Notes: generated from the sequence alone by a model not told the origin. A stretch of DNA of 52,758 bases from JBQTIQ01 sp052387955 (GCA_052387955.1 JBQTIQ010000060.1:1-52758); one strand, 5' to 3'; shown: positions 15,837 through 25,674, counted from the stretch's first letter. Numbers and translations are program-made.

Positions 15837-15842
15837 AGGCTA
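15837..15842 (-). promoter_or_regulatory. Putative -10 box of a leaderless transcript
   Basis: On the leftward strand TAGCCT (15842-15837) lies 8 nt before the GTG of the MFS gene. Confidence 0.4.
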
Positions 15843-15873
15843 TCCGAGCACCCTCGGGGCCCCGCGGCTCGGG

Positions 15874-18636
15874 TCAGGGCGCTTCCTCGCCGAGGCCGGG
15901 CGCCGACGAGCTCGCCGCCGCCTTCCTCGGCGCCGCCTTCTTGGCCGCCGACTTCTTGAGGGTCGCCTTCTTGGCCGCGGCCGCCCGTTGGGCGGGAGCC
16001 TTCTTGGCCGCCGCCTTGGCCCCGGCCTTCTTCGCCGGCGCCTTCTTGGCGGCGGCCCTGGTGCCACCGGCCGACCGCCCCCGCTTGGGCCGGACGCCGT
16101 TGTCCGCCTCGTAGTCCCGGCGGAGCTGGAGCAGCTCGGCCGCCCGTTCGGTGGTGAGGCTCTCGAGCGTGTCGCCCTTGCGCAGGGAGGCGTTGGTCTC
16201 GCCGTTGGTCACGTAAGGACCGAAGCGGCCGTCCTTGAGCACCATGGGCAGCTGCGACACCGGGTCGTCGCCCAGGTCTCGCAACGGTGGCGCCGCGGCG
16301 CGACGACCGCCGAACTGCTTGGGCTGGGCCAGGATCGTGCGGGCCTCGTCTTCGCTGACCGTGAACAACGCTTCCTCGCTGTCGAGGCTGCGGGTCTCGT
16401 CCCCAGCTTTGAGGAAGGGGCCGTAGCGGCCGTTCTGGGCCACGATCTCGGTGCCGTCCTCGGTCGTCCCCACCGGGCGGGGAAGCGACAGCAGCTTGAG
16501 GGCGTCCTCGAGCGTCACCTCCGCCGGCACCATGGAGGCGAACAGCGAGGACATCCTGGGCTTGGTGCCCTCGGGCAGCGTCTCGGGGCCCCCCAGTTGC
16601 ACGTAGGGACCGAAACGGCCCGACTTGACGTACACCGGCAGGCCGCTGTCGGGGTCCTCGCCCACCGGGGTGTCGGTCTTGGGGGCGCGCAGCAACTCGA
16701 GAGCACGGTCGATGGTGAGCTCGTCGAGGGGCAGGTTGTCGGGGACCGAAGCGGTCTGTTCGCCCCGCTTCACGTAGGGCCCGAACTTGCCGTTGCGGAC
16801 GACGAGCATCTCGCCGTCCTCGTCGACGCCCAACGGGATGGCGTTGATGAGGGCGGGGTCGGCTTCCTCCTTGGCCTTGTCGCACAAGGCGGCCAGGCCC
16901 GGGGTGCCGTTGCCGAACCAGAACGAGTGCAGCCACGGCACCCGTTCCTGGGCCCGCTCGGCGATGCGGTCGAGGTCGTCCTCCATCCGGGCCGTGAAGT
17001 CGTAGTCGACCAGCTGGGGGAAGTGGCCCTCGAGCAGGTTCACCACCGCGAAGGCATCGGGGGTGGGCACCAGGGCCTGCCCCTTCTTCCACACGTAGCC
17101 GCGGTCCTGGATCGTGCCCATGATCGAGGCGTACGTCGAGGGCCGGCCGATGCCGCGTTCCTCGAGCGCCTTGACCAGGGTGGCCTCGGTGTAGCGGGCC
17201 GGGGGCTGGGTGGTGTGGCCCAGGGCCTCGATGGTCGGTACCGGCAGACGCTGGCCCTGGGCCAGCTCGGGCAGCCGGGCAGAGGCGTCGCCGGCCTCGT
17301 CGCTGTCCTCGCCCCCGAACCCGTACACCGCCAGGTGCCCGGGAAAGGTGATGGTGCGGCCCGACGCCGACCACGTCGTCTCCTGGGCGGCGTCGCCTCC
17401 GGCAGTACCGGCCGACGCCGTCGCCCCGATGCGGGCGGTGACCGTCGAGCCCCGGGCGTCGGGCATCTGCGACGCCAGCGTGCGCTGCCACACCAGCTCG
17501 TAGACGCGCAGGTCGTCGCCGCCGAGCTCGCCCCGCAAACCTTCGGGCCCGCGCCACCGGTCGCCGGCAGGCCGGATCGCCTCGTGCGCCTCCTGGGCCC
17601 CCTTGGACTTGGTGGCGTGCTGGCGGGGCGTCGACAGCAGATAGTCGGTCCCGAACCGTTCGCCGATCTGGCGGCGGGCCTCCTCGAGGGCGGACGCCGC
17701 CAGCGTGGTCGAGTCGGTCCGCATGTAGGTGATGTAGCCCCGCTCGTAGAGGCCCTGGGCGACGCGCATGACCTGCTGCGACGACATCCGCAGCCGGGAC
17801 CCGGCCACCTGCTGCAGGGTCGAGGTGATGAAGGGCGGCTTCGGCCGCGACGTGTAGGGCTTGGTCTCGACCGACCCGACGGTGAAGGCGGCCCCGTCGA
17901 GGCGTTCGACCAACGAGCGCGCTGCGACCTCGTCGAGCACGACCACGTCGTCACGGCGGGTGCGGCCCTCGGCGTCGAAGTCGCGGCCGCCGGCCACCTT
18001 GGCCCCGTCGACCGAGACCAACCCGGCGGCGAAGGCCGGTTCGGTCGGGAAGGCGGCGCTGAGGTCCCAGTAGGGGGCGGCGGTGAATCCCATGCGCTGG
18101 CGCTCGCGCTCGACCACCAGGCGCACGGCCGGTGACTGGACCCGCCCGGCCGAGAGCTTGGGCCGGATCTTGCGCCAGCACACCTCGGACACCGGGTAGC
18201 CGAACAACCGGTCCACGATGCGGCGGCTCTCCTGGGCGTCGACCTGGCCGTAGTTGACGTCGCGCCAGTTGGCCACGGCGGCGTCGATCGCCGGCTTGGT
18301 GATCTCGTGGAACGCCATCCGCTTGACCGGGACCCGGGGCTTGAGCACCTCCTGGAGGTGCCAGGAGATCGCTTCGCCCTCGCGGTCCTCGTCGGTGGCC
18401 AGATAGACCTCGTCGGCGTCCTTCAGCGCCTGCCGCAGCTCGGCGATGACCCCCTTCTTGGACGCGTTGACCTCGTAGTCGACCTTGAAGTCGTTGTCGA
18501 CGTCGACCGCCAGGCCCTTGGAGGGCAGGTCACGGATGTGGCCCATCGACGCCATCACCGTGTACCCCGGCCCGAGGAACCTGGCGATGGTCCGGGCTTT
18601 GGCCGGAGATTCGACGATCACGAGAGGCTTGGCCAC
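15874..18636 (-). CDS. topA: Type I DNA topoisomerase (TopA)
   Basis: A 920-residue type IA enzyme that relaxes negative supercoils. The N-terminal Toprim domain has IVESPAKARTIARFLG and the acidic DEDREGEAI motif. The catalytic Tyr lies in ERGYITYMRTDSTTL. Four C-terminal repeats each contain a KFGPYV- or RYGPFL-like core (about 600-830). The tail (about 850-910) is a Lys/Ala-rich stretch of AAKKAPAKKAG type, typical of actinobacterial TopA and involved in DNA binding. No zinc-finger cysteine clusters are seen. The start is GTG at 18636. Confidence 0.97.
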   Translation of the reverse strand: MAKPLVIVESPAKARTIARFLGPGYTVMASMGHIRDLPSKGLAVDVDNDFKVDYEVNASKKGVIAELRQALKDADEVYLATDEDREGEAISWHLQEVLKPRVPVKRMAFHEITKPAIDAAVANWRDVNYGQVDAQESRRIVDRLFGYPVSEVCWRKIRPKLSAGRVQSPAVRLVVERERQRMGFTAAPYWDLSAAFPTEPAFAAGLVSVDGAKVAGGRDFDAEGRTRRDDVVVLDEVAARSLVERLDGAAFTVGSVETKPYTSRPKPPFITSTLQQVAGSRLRMSSQQVMRVAQGLYERGYITYMRTDSTTLAASALEEARRQIGERFGTDYLLSTPRQHATKSKGAQEAHEAIRPAGDRWRGPEGLRGELGGDDLRVYELVWQRTLASQMPDARGSTVTARIGATASAGTAGGDAAQETTWSASGRTITFPGHLAVYGFGGEDSDEAGDASARLPELAQGQRLPVPTIEALGHTTQPPARYTEATLVKALEERGIGRPSTYASIMGTIQDRGYVWKKGQALVPTPDAFAVVNLLEGHFPQLVDYDFTARMEDDLDRIAERAQERVPWLHSFWFGNGTPGLAALCDKAKEEADPALINAIPLGVDEDGEMLVVRNGKFGPYVKRGEQTASVPDNLPLDELTIDRALELLRAPKTDTPVGEDPDSGLPVYVKSGRFGPYVQLGGPETLPEGTKPRMSSLFASMVPAEVTLEDALKLLSLPRPVGTTEDGTEIVAQNGRYGPFLKAGDETRSLDSEEALFTVSEDEARTILAQPKQFGGRRAAAPPLRDLGDDPVSQLPMVLKDGRFGPYVTNGETNASLRKGDTLESLTTERAAELLQLRRDYEADNGVRPKRGRSAGGTRAAAKKAPAKKAGAKAAAKKAPAQRAAAAKKATLKKSAAKKAAPRKAAASSSAPGLGEEAP

Positions 18637-18703
18637 GGCTCCACCCCTAAATGGCCGAGTACTCCGCTGTCAATCTCGCCCGCAACCGGAGCGCTGATTT
18701 CGT

Positions 18704-18780
18704 GGCTCTGGGCCCCACCCCCATGGCCGCCGGACCGGCCGGCGCCCACCCGGTCATCCTGCCGTGCTCGCTCCGCCCGC
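18704..18780 (-). repeat. Degenerate family A repeat
   Basis: Read leftward this contains GAGCGAGCACGGC, then CGGCGGCCATGGGGGTGGGGC, which resembles the family A core in order, but the closing hairpin is eroded. It follows the crotonase stop. The rest of 18637-18783 holds nothing I recognise. Confidence 0.35.
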
Positions 18781-18783
18781 ACG

Positions 18784-19491
18784 TCAGTCATCCTGGGGGC
18801 CGGTCAGCGTGGCGAGGTCGTCGTGGAGGGCGCCCAGGATGCGCGCCGCGGTCTCGCCCCGGGCCAGGCGTTTGCTGCGCCGGACGGCCCCGGTGCGCAG
18901 TTCGCCCAACGCGGTCGCGACCGCGGTCGCCTCGGCCTCGACCGTCTCGGCCGGCACGGCCCGATCGAGGAAGCCGGCGGCGATGGCGGCCGGGGGCGAG
19001 AGGACCCGTCCCAGCAGGATGCGGTCGAAGGCCGACGGCGGCATGCGGTAGCGGGCCATCTCGATGACGAAATGGGGCAACGGCATGCCGATGGTGATCT
19101 CGTTGAGCCCGATCTTGAAGTCGCCTTCGGCGCCGATGCGCTCGTCGGCGGCGAGGAGCATCAGGGACCCGGCGGCCACCGCATGGCCGGTGCAGGCCGC
19201 CACCACCGGCATGGGGAACACGAACAAGCGGGTGAGGAACTCGGCGCCGGCGACGACCAGCGCCCGCATCTGTTCTTCGCCGGCGGTCATGACCGACAGG
19301 TCGAATCCGGCCGAGAACCGGCCCGGGCGGCCCACCAGCAGCAAGGCCGACGCCTCGGCCTCGGCCCGGTCGAGGGCACCCTGGAGGGCGTCGAGGGTGT
19401 CGTGACCGAGCACGTTGGCCTTGCCGTCGTCGAGGGCGACGACGGCAACCTTCCCGTGCAGTTCGTAGGTCAGGTTTCCCGGCGCGGCCAT
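18784..19491 (-). CDS. Enoyl-CoA hydratase/isomerase family protein
   Basis: A 235-residue crotonase-fold protein. NLTYELHGKVAVVALDDGKA opens the fold. GRFSAGFDLSVM is the first oxyanion-hole segment, and ACTGHAVAAGSLMLLAADER with GLNEITIGMPLP is the second. The usual catalytic Glu pair of hydratases is not clearly present, so it may be an isomerase, hydrolase or other acyl-CoA enzyme. ATG 19491 starts at the conserved fold boundary. In-frame codons further upstream belong to a dispersed repeat and are not counted. Confidence 0.85.
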   Translation of the reverse strand: MAAPGNLTYELHGKVAVVALDDGKANVLGHDTLDALQGALDRAEAEASALLLVGRPGRFSAGFDLSVMTAGEEQMRALVVAGAEFLTRLFVFPMPVVAACTGHAVAAGSLMLLAADERIGAEGDFKIGLNEITIGMPLPHFVIEMARYRMPPSAFDRILLGRVLSPPAAIAAGFLDRAVPAETVEAEATAVATALGELRTGAVRRSKRLARGETAARILGALHDDLATLTGPQDD

Positions 19492-19519
19492 TGGTCCCCG
19501 CACGGTAGCGGTCTGACGC

Positions 19520-19608
19520 ACGAGTGGAGCGAGGGCTTCCGGCCGACACGCCAGCGCCAGCTCGCTAGGCGGCACTAGGTGTGGGGCGGAGCCCCACGGT
19601 ATGACCGT
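19520..19608 (+). repeat. Family A dispersed repeat, copy A4
   Basis: GCGAGGGCTTCCGGCCGA and CAGCGCCAGCTCGC are followed by a perfect hairpin GTGGGGC-gga-GCCCCAC (19581-19597) and a second small hairpin ACGGT-atg-ACCGT. It lies between the leftward genes ending at 19614 and starting at 19491, opposite to their direction. Confidence 0.65.
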
Positions 19609-19613
19609 GTCAC

Positions 19614-20165
<552 letters not shown>

Positions 20166-20196
20166 CGCGCCGGTTCCTCCCTCCTGTGGTCGCCGT

Positions 20197-20640
20197 TCAT
20201 CGACGGTCCTCGGCGGTCACCGACAGGCTGACCGTCGTACCGTCGCCCTCGCGGCGGATGTCGAGCGCGTCGGCCAGCTCGCGCATGAGCGGTATGCCGA
20301 GGCCCCGTTCGTACCCAAGACGACCGGGCGCGGTAGGAGGTGGCGCCGCCCGCACCGACGCCGGGTCGAAGCCGCCGGCGACATCGTGGACCTCGACCCG
20401 GACCTGATCGGGCTCGGCCCAGCACCGGATCTCGATCGGGTGGGCGGCACCGCCGGGCCGGCGGCGCTCGGCATCGATTGCGTTGGCCACCGCCTCGGTG
20501 ACCGTGAGACGGAGGTCCTCGAGGCGGGGCCCGGGCAGCGACGACCCGCAATCAGCCACCGCGGTCACCACGGTGCGCACCAGGGCGAGGTATTCGAGAC
20601 GGGCGGGAAGGTCGAGGACCACCCGGTCCACTCGCTGCAC
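20197..20640 (-). CDS. RsbW/SpoIIAB-type ATP-binding anti-sigma regulatory protein
   Basis: A 147-residue GHKL-fold protein. The N-box is LTVTEAVANAIDAER (about 46-60), the G1-type motif is VEVHDVAGGFDP, and the G2 region is GLGIPLMRELAD. Family members are Ser kinases that bind a sigma factor or phosphorylate an STAS anti-anti-sigma partner. The STAS gene starts 8 nt upstream in the same operon. ATG at 20640. Its sigma factor target is not obvious; neither of the nearby ECF genes is the usual partner type. Confidence 0.85.
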   Translation of the reverse strand: MQRVDRVVLDLPARLEYLALVRTVVTAVADCGSSLPGPRLEDLRLTVTEAVANAIDAERRRPGGAAHPIEIRCWAEPDQVRVEVHDVAGGFDPASVRAAPPPTAPGRLGYERGLGIPLMRELADALDIRREGDGTTVSLSVTAEDRR

Positions 20641-20647
20641 TCGCGCT

Positions 20648-20992
20648 TCAGCCCCGGGCGGTCTGTACCGCGACGTCGCTCGAGGGGTAGATGCCGAAGG
20701 CCGCGTCGAGGCGGGTGATCTCGAACACCTTCATGATGCGGGGTTGGGTACACACCAGCCGCAGGTCCCCACCGTGGGTCCGCGCCCGCTTGAGGGCCCC
20801 GACGAGCACACCGAGACCGGTGGAGTCGAGGAAGCCGACATCGTCGAGATCGACCACGAGGTCGTGGTGACCTTCAGCCACCAGCGCCACCAGCCGTTCG
20901 CGCAAGACCGGGGCGGTGGCGATGTCGACCTCGCCGCTCACCGTCACGACCTGCCAACCATCCCGCGCCGTGACAACGCAACCCAGGTCCAT
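20648..20992 (-). CDS. STAS-domain anti-anti-sigma factor (RsbV/SpoIIAA-like)
   Basis: A 114-residue STAS protein. It has VVTVSGEVDIATAPVLRERL and the phosphorylation-site region DDVGFLDSTGLGVLVGALKR, where the Ser in DST is the expected phosphoacceptor. It should bind the RsbW-like kinase encoded next (gap 7 nt). ATG 20992 lies 6 nt behind TAGGGT, so the operon mRNA may be leaderless. Confidence 0.9.
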   Translation of the reverse strand: MDLGCVVTARDGWQVVTVSGEVDIATAPVLRERLVALVAEGHHDLVVDLDDVGFLDSTGLGVLVGALKRARTHGGDLRLVCTQPRIMKVFEITRLDAAFGIYPSSDVAVQTARG

Positions 20993-20998
20993 CGGCTG

Positions 20999-21004
20999 AC
21001 CCTA
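20999..21004 (-). promoter_or_regulatory. Putative -10 box of a leaderless transcript
   Basis: Leftward TAGGGT (21004-20999), 6 nt before the ATG of the STAS gene. Confidence 0.45.
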
Positions 21005-21144
21005 CAGGAGGCTGCGAAGCTGGCGTTCCCCGCCACGAACCGCCCAGGAGCGCACGGGATCACCGGCGTCGACTGGGCCGGCCGGCACAACGGCACCGGT
21101 CGGCCGATGTCGGACTGGTCCGTTCCCCGCCGATGCGACCGCGG

Positions 21145-21194
21145 AACGCGGGCGCAGCTCTGGCCCAGCGCCTCCTGCGTGGCCGGGGACGCAT
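21145..21194 (+). repeat. Family B repeat, copy B5
   Basis: CAGCGCCTCCTGCGTGGCCG is followed by GGGACGCAT. The TGCGT and ACGCA arms of the family are kept although one G is missing. Confidence 0.5.
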
Positions 21195-21224
21195 ACAAGC
21201 CTGTAACTACAGCGGTGGAAGGCT

Positions 21225-21230
21225 TAGCCT
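21225..21230 (+). promoter_or_regulatory. Putative -10 box before the helicase gene
   Basis: TAGCCT lies 9 nt before ATG 21240. Confidence 0.35.
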
Positions 21231-21239
21231 TCGAGGGGC

Positions 21240-23570
21240 ATGGCCGTCGTCGAGTTGGCTCCACCCCGGCACTTCGCGGCCAGCGTCGAGGACGTGCTCC
21301 GGGACCTGGGCGGTGGCGGCCGCTTGGTGCACGTCGAACGGTTCCCGAGCCGGCCAGCCCGGTGGGGCGAGCTCGCCGTCCCCCTCCGCCCCGAGGTCGG
21401 GGAGCGGTTGCCGTTCGACGGCCTGTGGTCGCACCAGGCCGCCGCCATCGACCTCCTCCGTGCCCGGCGGTCGGTGGCGGTGGCCACCGGCACCGCCTCG
21501 GGCAAGTCGCTGTGCTACCAGTTGCCCATCGCCGAGTCGGTGGCCGACCCGGTGCACCCCGGTACCGCACTGTTGGTGTTCCCCACCAAGGCGTTGGCCC
21601 GCGACCAGCTTCGGGCCCTGGTCCAGCTCGACCTGCCCCGGATGGTGGTGGCCGCCTACGACGGTGACTGCGACAACGACGAGCGGAACTGGGCCCGCCG
21701 GCACGCCAACGTCGTGCTCACCAACCCCGAGATGCTGCACCACGGCCTGTTGCCCCACCACGGCCGCTGGGCCACGTTCCTCATGCGGCTGCGGTACGTG
21801 GTGGTCGACGAGATGCACACGTTCCGAGGGGTGTTCGGCTCGCACATGGCCCACGTGCTGCGCCGGCTGCGGCGGCTCAGCGCGGCTTACGGGTCCGAGC
21901 CCACCTTCGTCTGCTGCTCGGCCACCATCGGGGCGCCGGCCGAGCTGGCCTCGGCGCTGACCGGCGTCGCGGTGCACGCCGTCACCGACGACGGCTCGCC
22001 CCGGGGCGAACGGGTGGTGGCGCTGTGGGACCCGCCCCGAGGGGACGGGGCCGGCGTCGCCTCGGGCCGCGCCCGCCGCCGGCCCTCGCCGCACGGGGAG
22101 ACGGCGGCGCTCATGACCGCCCTGGTCAGAACCGGCCGGCAGACGATCGTGTTCTGCCGGAGCCGCCGGGGGGCCGAGGTGGTCGCGGCGGACGTCCGCC
22201 GGCGCCTCCCCGATGAATACCGCCACACCGTGGCCCCCTATCGGGGCGGCTTCCTGGCCGCCGAGCGCCGAGAGATCGAGAGCGACCTCCTCGCCGGACG
22301 GCTGCGAGGGGTGGTCACCACCAACGCCCTCGAGCTCGGCGTCGACATCGGCAGCCTCGATGCCTGCATCCTCGACGGGTTCCCGGGGACCATCGCCTCC
22401 ATGTGGCAACAGATGGGCCGAGCCGGCAGGGAAGGCCAGCACGCCCTGGCCGTACTGGTGGCGGGCGAGGACCAACTCGACCAGTGGCTGCTGGCCCACC
22501 CCACCGAGGTGTTCCGCCGCGGCCCCGAGCCCGCGGTGATCAACCCGGCCAACCCCCACGTACTGCAGCCCCATCTGGCCTGCGCCGCTTACGAGAAACC
22601 CCTGACCCATGCCGACGAGCGCTTCTGGCCCGGGCTGCTCGATGACGGCGTCCGAGCGCTGGTCCAGGCCGATCGGCTCAAGGTCCGGCCGCCGCCGGCG
22701 CGGGCGGTGCCGGGCCGGCGCCACTCCCCCGCCGCGGTGTGGTCAGGGCGGGGATACCCCGCGCATGGCGTCGGGCTGCGGTCCACTTCAAGCCTCGAGT
22801 ACCGCATCACCACCGTCGACGGAGAACTGGTCGGCACCGTTGACGACGCCCGTGCCTTCGAGCTGGTGCACCCAGGTGCGGTCTACCTCCATCACGGCGC
22901 GAGCTACCGGGTCCTCGACCTCGACTGCCGCGGCCAGGTGGCGGTGGTGGCGCTCTGGGACGGCGGTGAGTACACCGTGGCCCGGACCGACCTGTCGATC
23001 ACCATCGTGGCCACCGACATCAGCCGAGACGTCGGCCGGGCGCAGCTCAGCCTCGGGCCGGTCGAGGTGTCGTCCCGGGTCGTCGGCTACCAGCGCCGGG
23101 ACGCAGCTTCGGGTGAGGTCGTGGCCACCGTGTCTCTTGACCTGCCCGCGACCCGGCTATCGACCCGGGCCTTCTGGTACACGGTGGGCCCGTCGGTACT
23201 CGACCGGGCGGCGCTGGCGCCGTCGCGCTGGCCGGGCATCCTGCACGCGGTCGAGCACGCCGCCATTGGCCTGTTGCCCCTCTTCACGATCTGTGACCGC
23301 TGGGACGTCGGCGGCGTGTCGACGGCCGGGCATCCCGGTACGGGCCAGCCCACCGTCTTCGTCTACGACGGCTACGTCGGCGGTGCCGGGATCGCCGAGC
23401 TGGGATTCCGTGCCGCCGACCGCCACCTGGCCGCCACCGGCACGGTGATCGAGGCCTGCGACTGCGCCACCGGGTGCCCCTCATGTGTCCAGTCCCCGAA
23501 GTGCGGGAACCTGAACGAGCCGCTCGACAAGGACGGGGCCGCCGCCCTGCTGCGAGCGGTGCTCACCTGA
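21240..23570 (+). CDS. DEAD/DEAH-box helicase, MrfA (YprA)-like
   Basis: A 776-residue superfamily 2 helicase with C-terminal DUF1998. The P-loop is ATGTASGKSLCYQLP (about 78-92). Motif II is DEMH in YVVVDEMHTFRG, and motif III is CCSATIG. Helicase C motifs include QTIVFCRSRRGAEV, GVVTTNALELGVDIG and QQMGRAGREGQ. The C-terminal cysteine cluster CDCATGCPSCVQSPKCG matches the zinc site of MrfA, a 3'-5' helicase of mitomycin-type DNA damage repair. The length fits that family. Gene-free DNA upstream (20993-21239) contains the family B repeat and the promoter. Confidence 0.92.
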   Translation: MAVVELAPPRHFAASVEDVLRDLGGGGRLVHVERFPSRPARWGELAVPLRPEVGERLPFDGLWSHQAAAIDLLRARRSVAVATGTASGKSLCYQLPIAESVADPVHPGTALLVFPTKALARDQLRALVQLDLPRMVVAAYDGDCDNDERNWARRHANVVLTNPEMLHHGLLPHHGRWATFLMRLRYVVVDEMHTFRGVFGSHMAHVLRRLRRLSAAYGSEPTFVCCSATIGAPAELASALTGVAVHAVTDDGSPRGERVVALWDPPRGDGAGVASGRARRRPSPHGETAALMTALVRTGRQTIVFCRSRRGAEVVAADVRRRLPDEYRHTVAPYRGGFLAAERREIESDLLAGRLRGVVTTNALELGVDIGSLDACILDGFPGTIASMWQQMGRAGREGQHALAVLVAGEDQLDQWLLAHPTEVFRRGPEPAVINPANPHVLQPHLACAAYEKPLTHADERFWPGLLDDGVRALVQADRLKVRPPPARAVPGRRHSPAAVWSGRGYPAHGVGLRSTSSLEYRITTVDGELVGTVDDARAFELVHPGAVYLHHGASYRVLDLDCRGQVAVVALWDGGEYTVARTDLSITIVATDISRDVGRAQLSLGPVEVSSRVVGYQRRDAASGEVVATVSLDLPATRLSTRAFWYTVGPSVLDRAALAPSRWPGILHAVEHAAIGLLPLFTICDRWDVGGVSTAGHPGTGQPTVFVYDGYVGGAGIAELGFRAADRHLAATGTVIEACDCATGCPSCVQSPKCGNLNEPLDKDGAAALLRAVLT

Positions 23571-23585
23571 GGTTGCCCGCAGGCC

Positions 23586-23608
23586 CCCCGGCCGCTAACG
23601 GCCCGGGG
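23586..23608. terminator. Hairpin shared by convergent genes
   Basis: GGCCG (23590-23594) and CGGCC (23599-23603), extended by C-run/G-run pairing, fold around a 4-nt loop that contains the stop codon of the leftward gene. It lies 16 nt after the helicase stop. Confidence 0.5.
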
Positions 23609-24842
23609 TGGGGCCGGGAGCGTTCGGGTCGCGTTCGAGCTTGATGGGTGCCAAGCGGGCTTCGGCTGCCTTCGCCTGACGGTTCACGAAGAAGGCGAGC
23701 ATGGCCCACATGCCCAGGACGACGGCGGCAGCAAAGGGCTTGACCAGGTTGGCGCCCGGCTCGTTGGGCCGGAAGCTGGCCTCGGCGTCACCGGGCTCGG
23801 CCTCGGCCGCGGTGGTGGGGTCACCCAGGTAGGGGAGGTCGGACCGGAAGTCGGTCTCCGACTCCAGCTCCGAGGTGGTTGGAGGCGAGGTCGCCTGGCC
23901 CGGGCCGGGCACGGCACCGGCCTCGGCGTCCCCCGGGGGAGGTGGCGGGGCGGTGGTCGTCGTCGGATTGACGTCGGGGATGACGACTGGCTCACCGGAG
24001 CTGGCCGGGGACGACACCAGGAGCCGGTCTCGGTCCTCGGCCCGGCGCACGGCATAGACGTCGTAGCGGAACGAACCTCCGCCGGGCGGGATGGACGAGT
24101 CTCGGACGGTGGTCGTGCCGGAATCCTCTACGCGGTAGATGCCGACGGCGGCGCCGGCGGCGTCGAGCCGGTAGACCTCGTAGCCCACGAGGCCTTCGGG
24201 GAGCACCGCCTCGTCGGCGCCGTGGGGCTTCCAGGAGGGCTTCTCCCAGGCGATGTCCACGGTCCGGTCCGCGCCCGCGGTGGCGGTCACCTTGGTGACG
24301 GGCGGAGACGGCACTGCCACGTGCAGGCGCACGTCCAGGTCGGCCCGGCACGTCTCGGTCGGCAGCGGCTGGGCGCACAGCTCGCCACCCGGCCGCTGGG
24401 CGATGGCGGTGATCGTGGCCGAGTACTCGCCGTTGCAGGCGGGCAGGGTCGAGAACCGGAAGTTGCGGGCGACCGGCTCGCCTGGCACCTCGAGGGGCAG
24501 CACCCCGGGCTTGGCACTGTAGGCGGGCCAGGCGGGGTCGCCCTCACCGTCGACCGCGACGCCCTCGATCGGGTCGTCACCGACCCGAGACGAGCACCGG
24601 CGCGGGGCCTCGGTGACCCGCATGCGGGCCAAGCCGACCTTCCAGTCCTCGCCCGGCGCGCCGTAGGCCAGGGTGACCACGAAACCGTCCGGGCTCGACT
24701 GGGGTTCGACGCTGGCCTGCCACTCACCGCCCTCCACCGGAGCGGGGGCGGCGCCCACCGGCATCGGGGGCCCGAAACCGATGGCGGCTGCGGCCCAGGC
24801 GAGGGCGAACGCCAGCGTTGCCCGGCCGCGACGGCCGGTCAT
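23595..24842 (-). CDS. Exported membrane-anchored protein with a fibronectin type III-like domain
   Basis: A 415-residue protein. A signal segment (about 8-29) precedes a beta-rich region (about 35-185) with several Cys, including pairs around CSSRVGD, CNGEYS and CRADLD. An Fn3-like domain follows (about 190-280; PVTKVTATAGADRTVDIAWE, VGYEVYRLD). A Pro/Thr-rich acidic linker (about 285-360) leads to a C-terminal membrane segment and a short cytoplasmic tail. No LPXTG- or LAXTG-type sorting signal is visible, so it need not be a sortase substrate although its start overlaps the sortase stop (ATGA). It may be a Tad-associated surface protein. Confidence 0.72.
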   Translation of the reverse strand: MTGRRGRATLAFALAWAAAAIGFGPPMPVGAAPAPVEGGEWQASVEPQSSPDGFVVTLAYGAPGEDWKVGLARMRVTEAPRRCSSRVGDDPIEGVAVDGEGDPAWPAYSAKPGVLPLEVPGEPVARNFRFSTLPACNGEYSATITAIAQRPGGELCAQPLPTETCRADLDVRLHVAVPSPPVTKVTATAGADRTVDIAWEKPSWKPHGADEAVLPEGLVGYEVYRLDAAGAAVGIYRVEDSGTTTVRDSSIPPGGGSFRYDVYAVRRAEDRDRLLVSSPASSGEPVVIPDVNPTTTTAPPPPPGDAEAGAVPGPGQATSPPTTSELESETDFRSDLPYLGDPTTAAEAEPGDAEASFRPNEPGANLVKPFAAAVVLGMWAMLAFFVNRQAKAAEARLAPIKLERDPNAPGPTPGR

Positions 24843-25660
24843 GCGCCGGCGACGGCGCCCGCCGCACCGTGCGGTGCCGTGACCAGCTCGGCTTGGATGA
24901 TGAGGCGTTCGGCGGCCGAACCCTTCGGATGACAGGTTGTGAGGGTCAACATGCCGGTCGTTGAGGGGCCGACGACCCCGAGCTCGGTGGGCTCGACCAC
25001 GAACGACGAGTTCCGGTCGTCGAGAGCGCGACGACCTTCGGGCACTGCGGTGACGTGGTAAGTGCATGCGCCGATCGGTGTCTCCAACGTGATCTCGGCA
25101 CCAACCTCGAGCAGGTCGAGGTTGGCGAACGGGCGCCCGTAGGTGGTGCGGTGCCCGGCGATGGCGACGTTGCCGATCTCACAGGGGAGCGGCGAGCTCC
25201 GGTAGTGGCCGGCGCCGGCGCGCAGGGCGTCAGAGCCGATGCCCTCGACGACGACGACGTCGATGTCGATGGCCGGGATCTTGATGCGGGTCAGGCTGTC
25301 GCCCTCGGCCACCCGGCGCTGGATGTAGGCGTCGCGAAGCGCTGGGCTGGCGAGCTGGTTGTCGAGCCGGGACTGGATCCGGGACTGGACGAGGTTGGTG
25401 TAGAACGGGAAGCCGATGATGCCGACGGCCACCAGGACCGCGGCCAGGGAGGCCAACGAGAGGCTCCGCCGCGCCCATCGACGCCTGCGGAGGCCGTCGA
25501 TCATCCGCGAATAGAGGTCGGTGCCCGACGAGGCCGCCGGTGCCACGGCCACCGGGGCGGCGGGCGAGGACTTCTCGCTTCGGGACAGCAGGATCGCCTG
25601 GCCGGCAACGACGGCCAGGATGATCCCGGCAGCGAGAACGATGAACACGACGTCGACCAT
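24839..25660 (-). CDS. Class E-like sortase
   Basis: A 273-residue membrane transpeptidase. One membrane segment is at the N terminus (about 4-24) and a second at about 68-88. The catalytic domain follows. Catalytic His lies in VAIAGHRTTYGRPF, Cys in MLTLTTCHPKGS, and Arg in AAERLIIQAE. Sortases cut a sorting motif and link proteins to the wall or polymerise pili. ATG 25660 is 8 nt behind TAACAT (leaderless), so the sortase has its own promoter despite following the Tad genes. Confidence 0.88.
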   Translation of the reverse strand: MVDVVFIVLAAGIILAVVAGQAILLSRSEKSSPAAPVAVAPAASSGTDLYSRMIDGLRRRRWARRSLSLASLAAVLVAVGIIGFPFYTNLVQSRIQSRLDNQLASPALRDAYIQRRVAEGDSLTRIKIPAIDIDVVVVEGIGSDALRAGAGHYRSSPLPCEIGNVAIAGHRTTYGRPFANLDLLEVGAEITLETPIGACTYHVTAVPEGRRALDDRNSSFVVEPTELGVVGPSTTGMLTLTTCHPKGSAAERLIIQAELVTAPHGAAGAVAGA

Positions 25661-25668
25661 CGGCCGAA

Positions 25669-25674
25669 ATGTTA
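25669..25674 (-). promoter_or_regulatory. Putative -10 box before the sortase gene
   Basis: Leftward TAACAT (25674-25669) lies 8 nt before the sortase ATG. Confidence 0.4.

Noticed and set aside
14605..18135. A very long open frame opposite topA and the MFS gene
   Set aside because: Its product is a low-complexity Arg/Gly/His-rich translation of the strand opposite to two well-supported genes; high GC makes stop codons rare in that frame.
19492..19575. A 28-residue N-terminal extension of the crotonase protein
   Set aside because: These codons lie in a family A repeat and would add nothing to the known fold; the ATG at 19491 fits the family.
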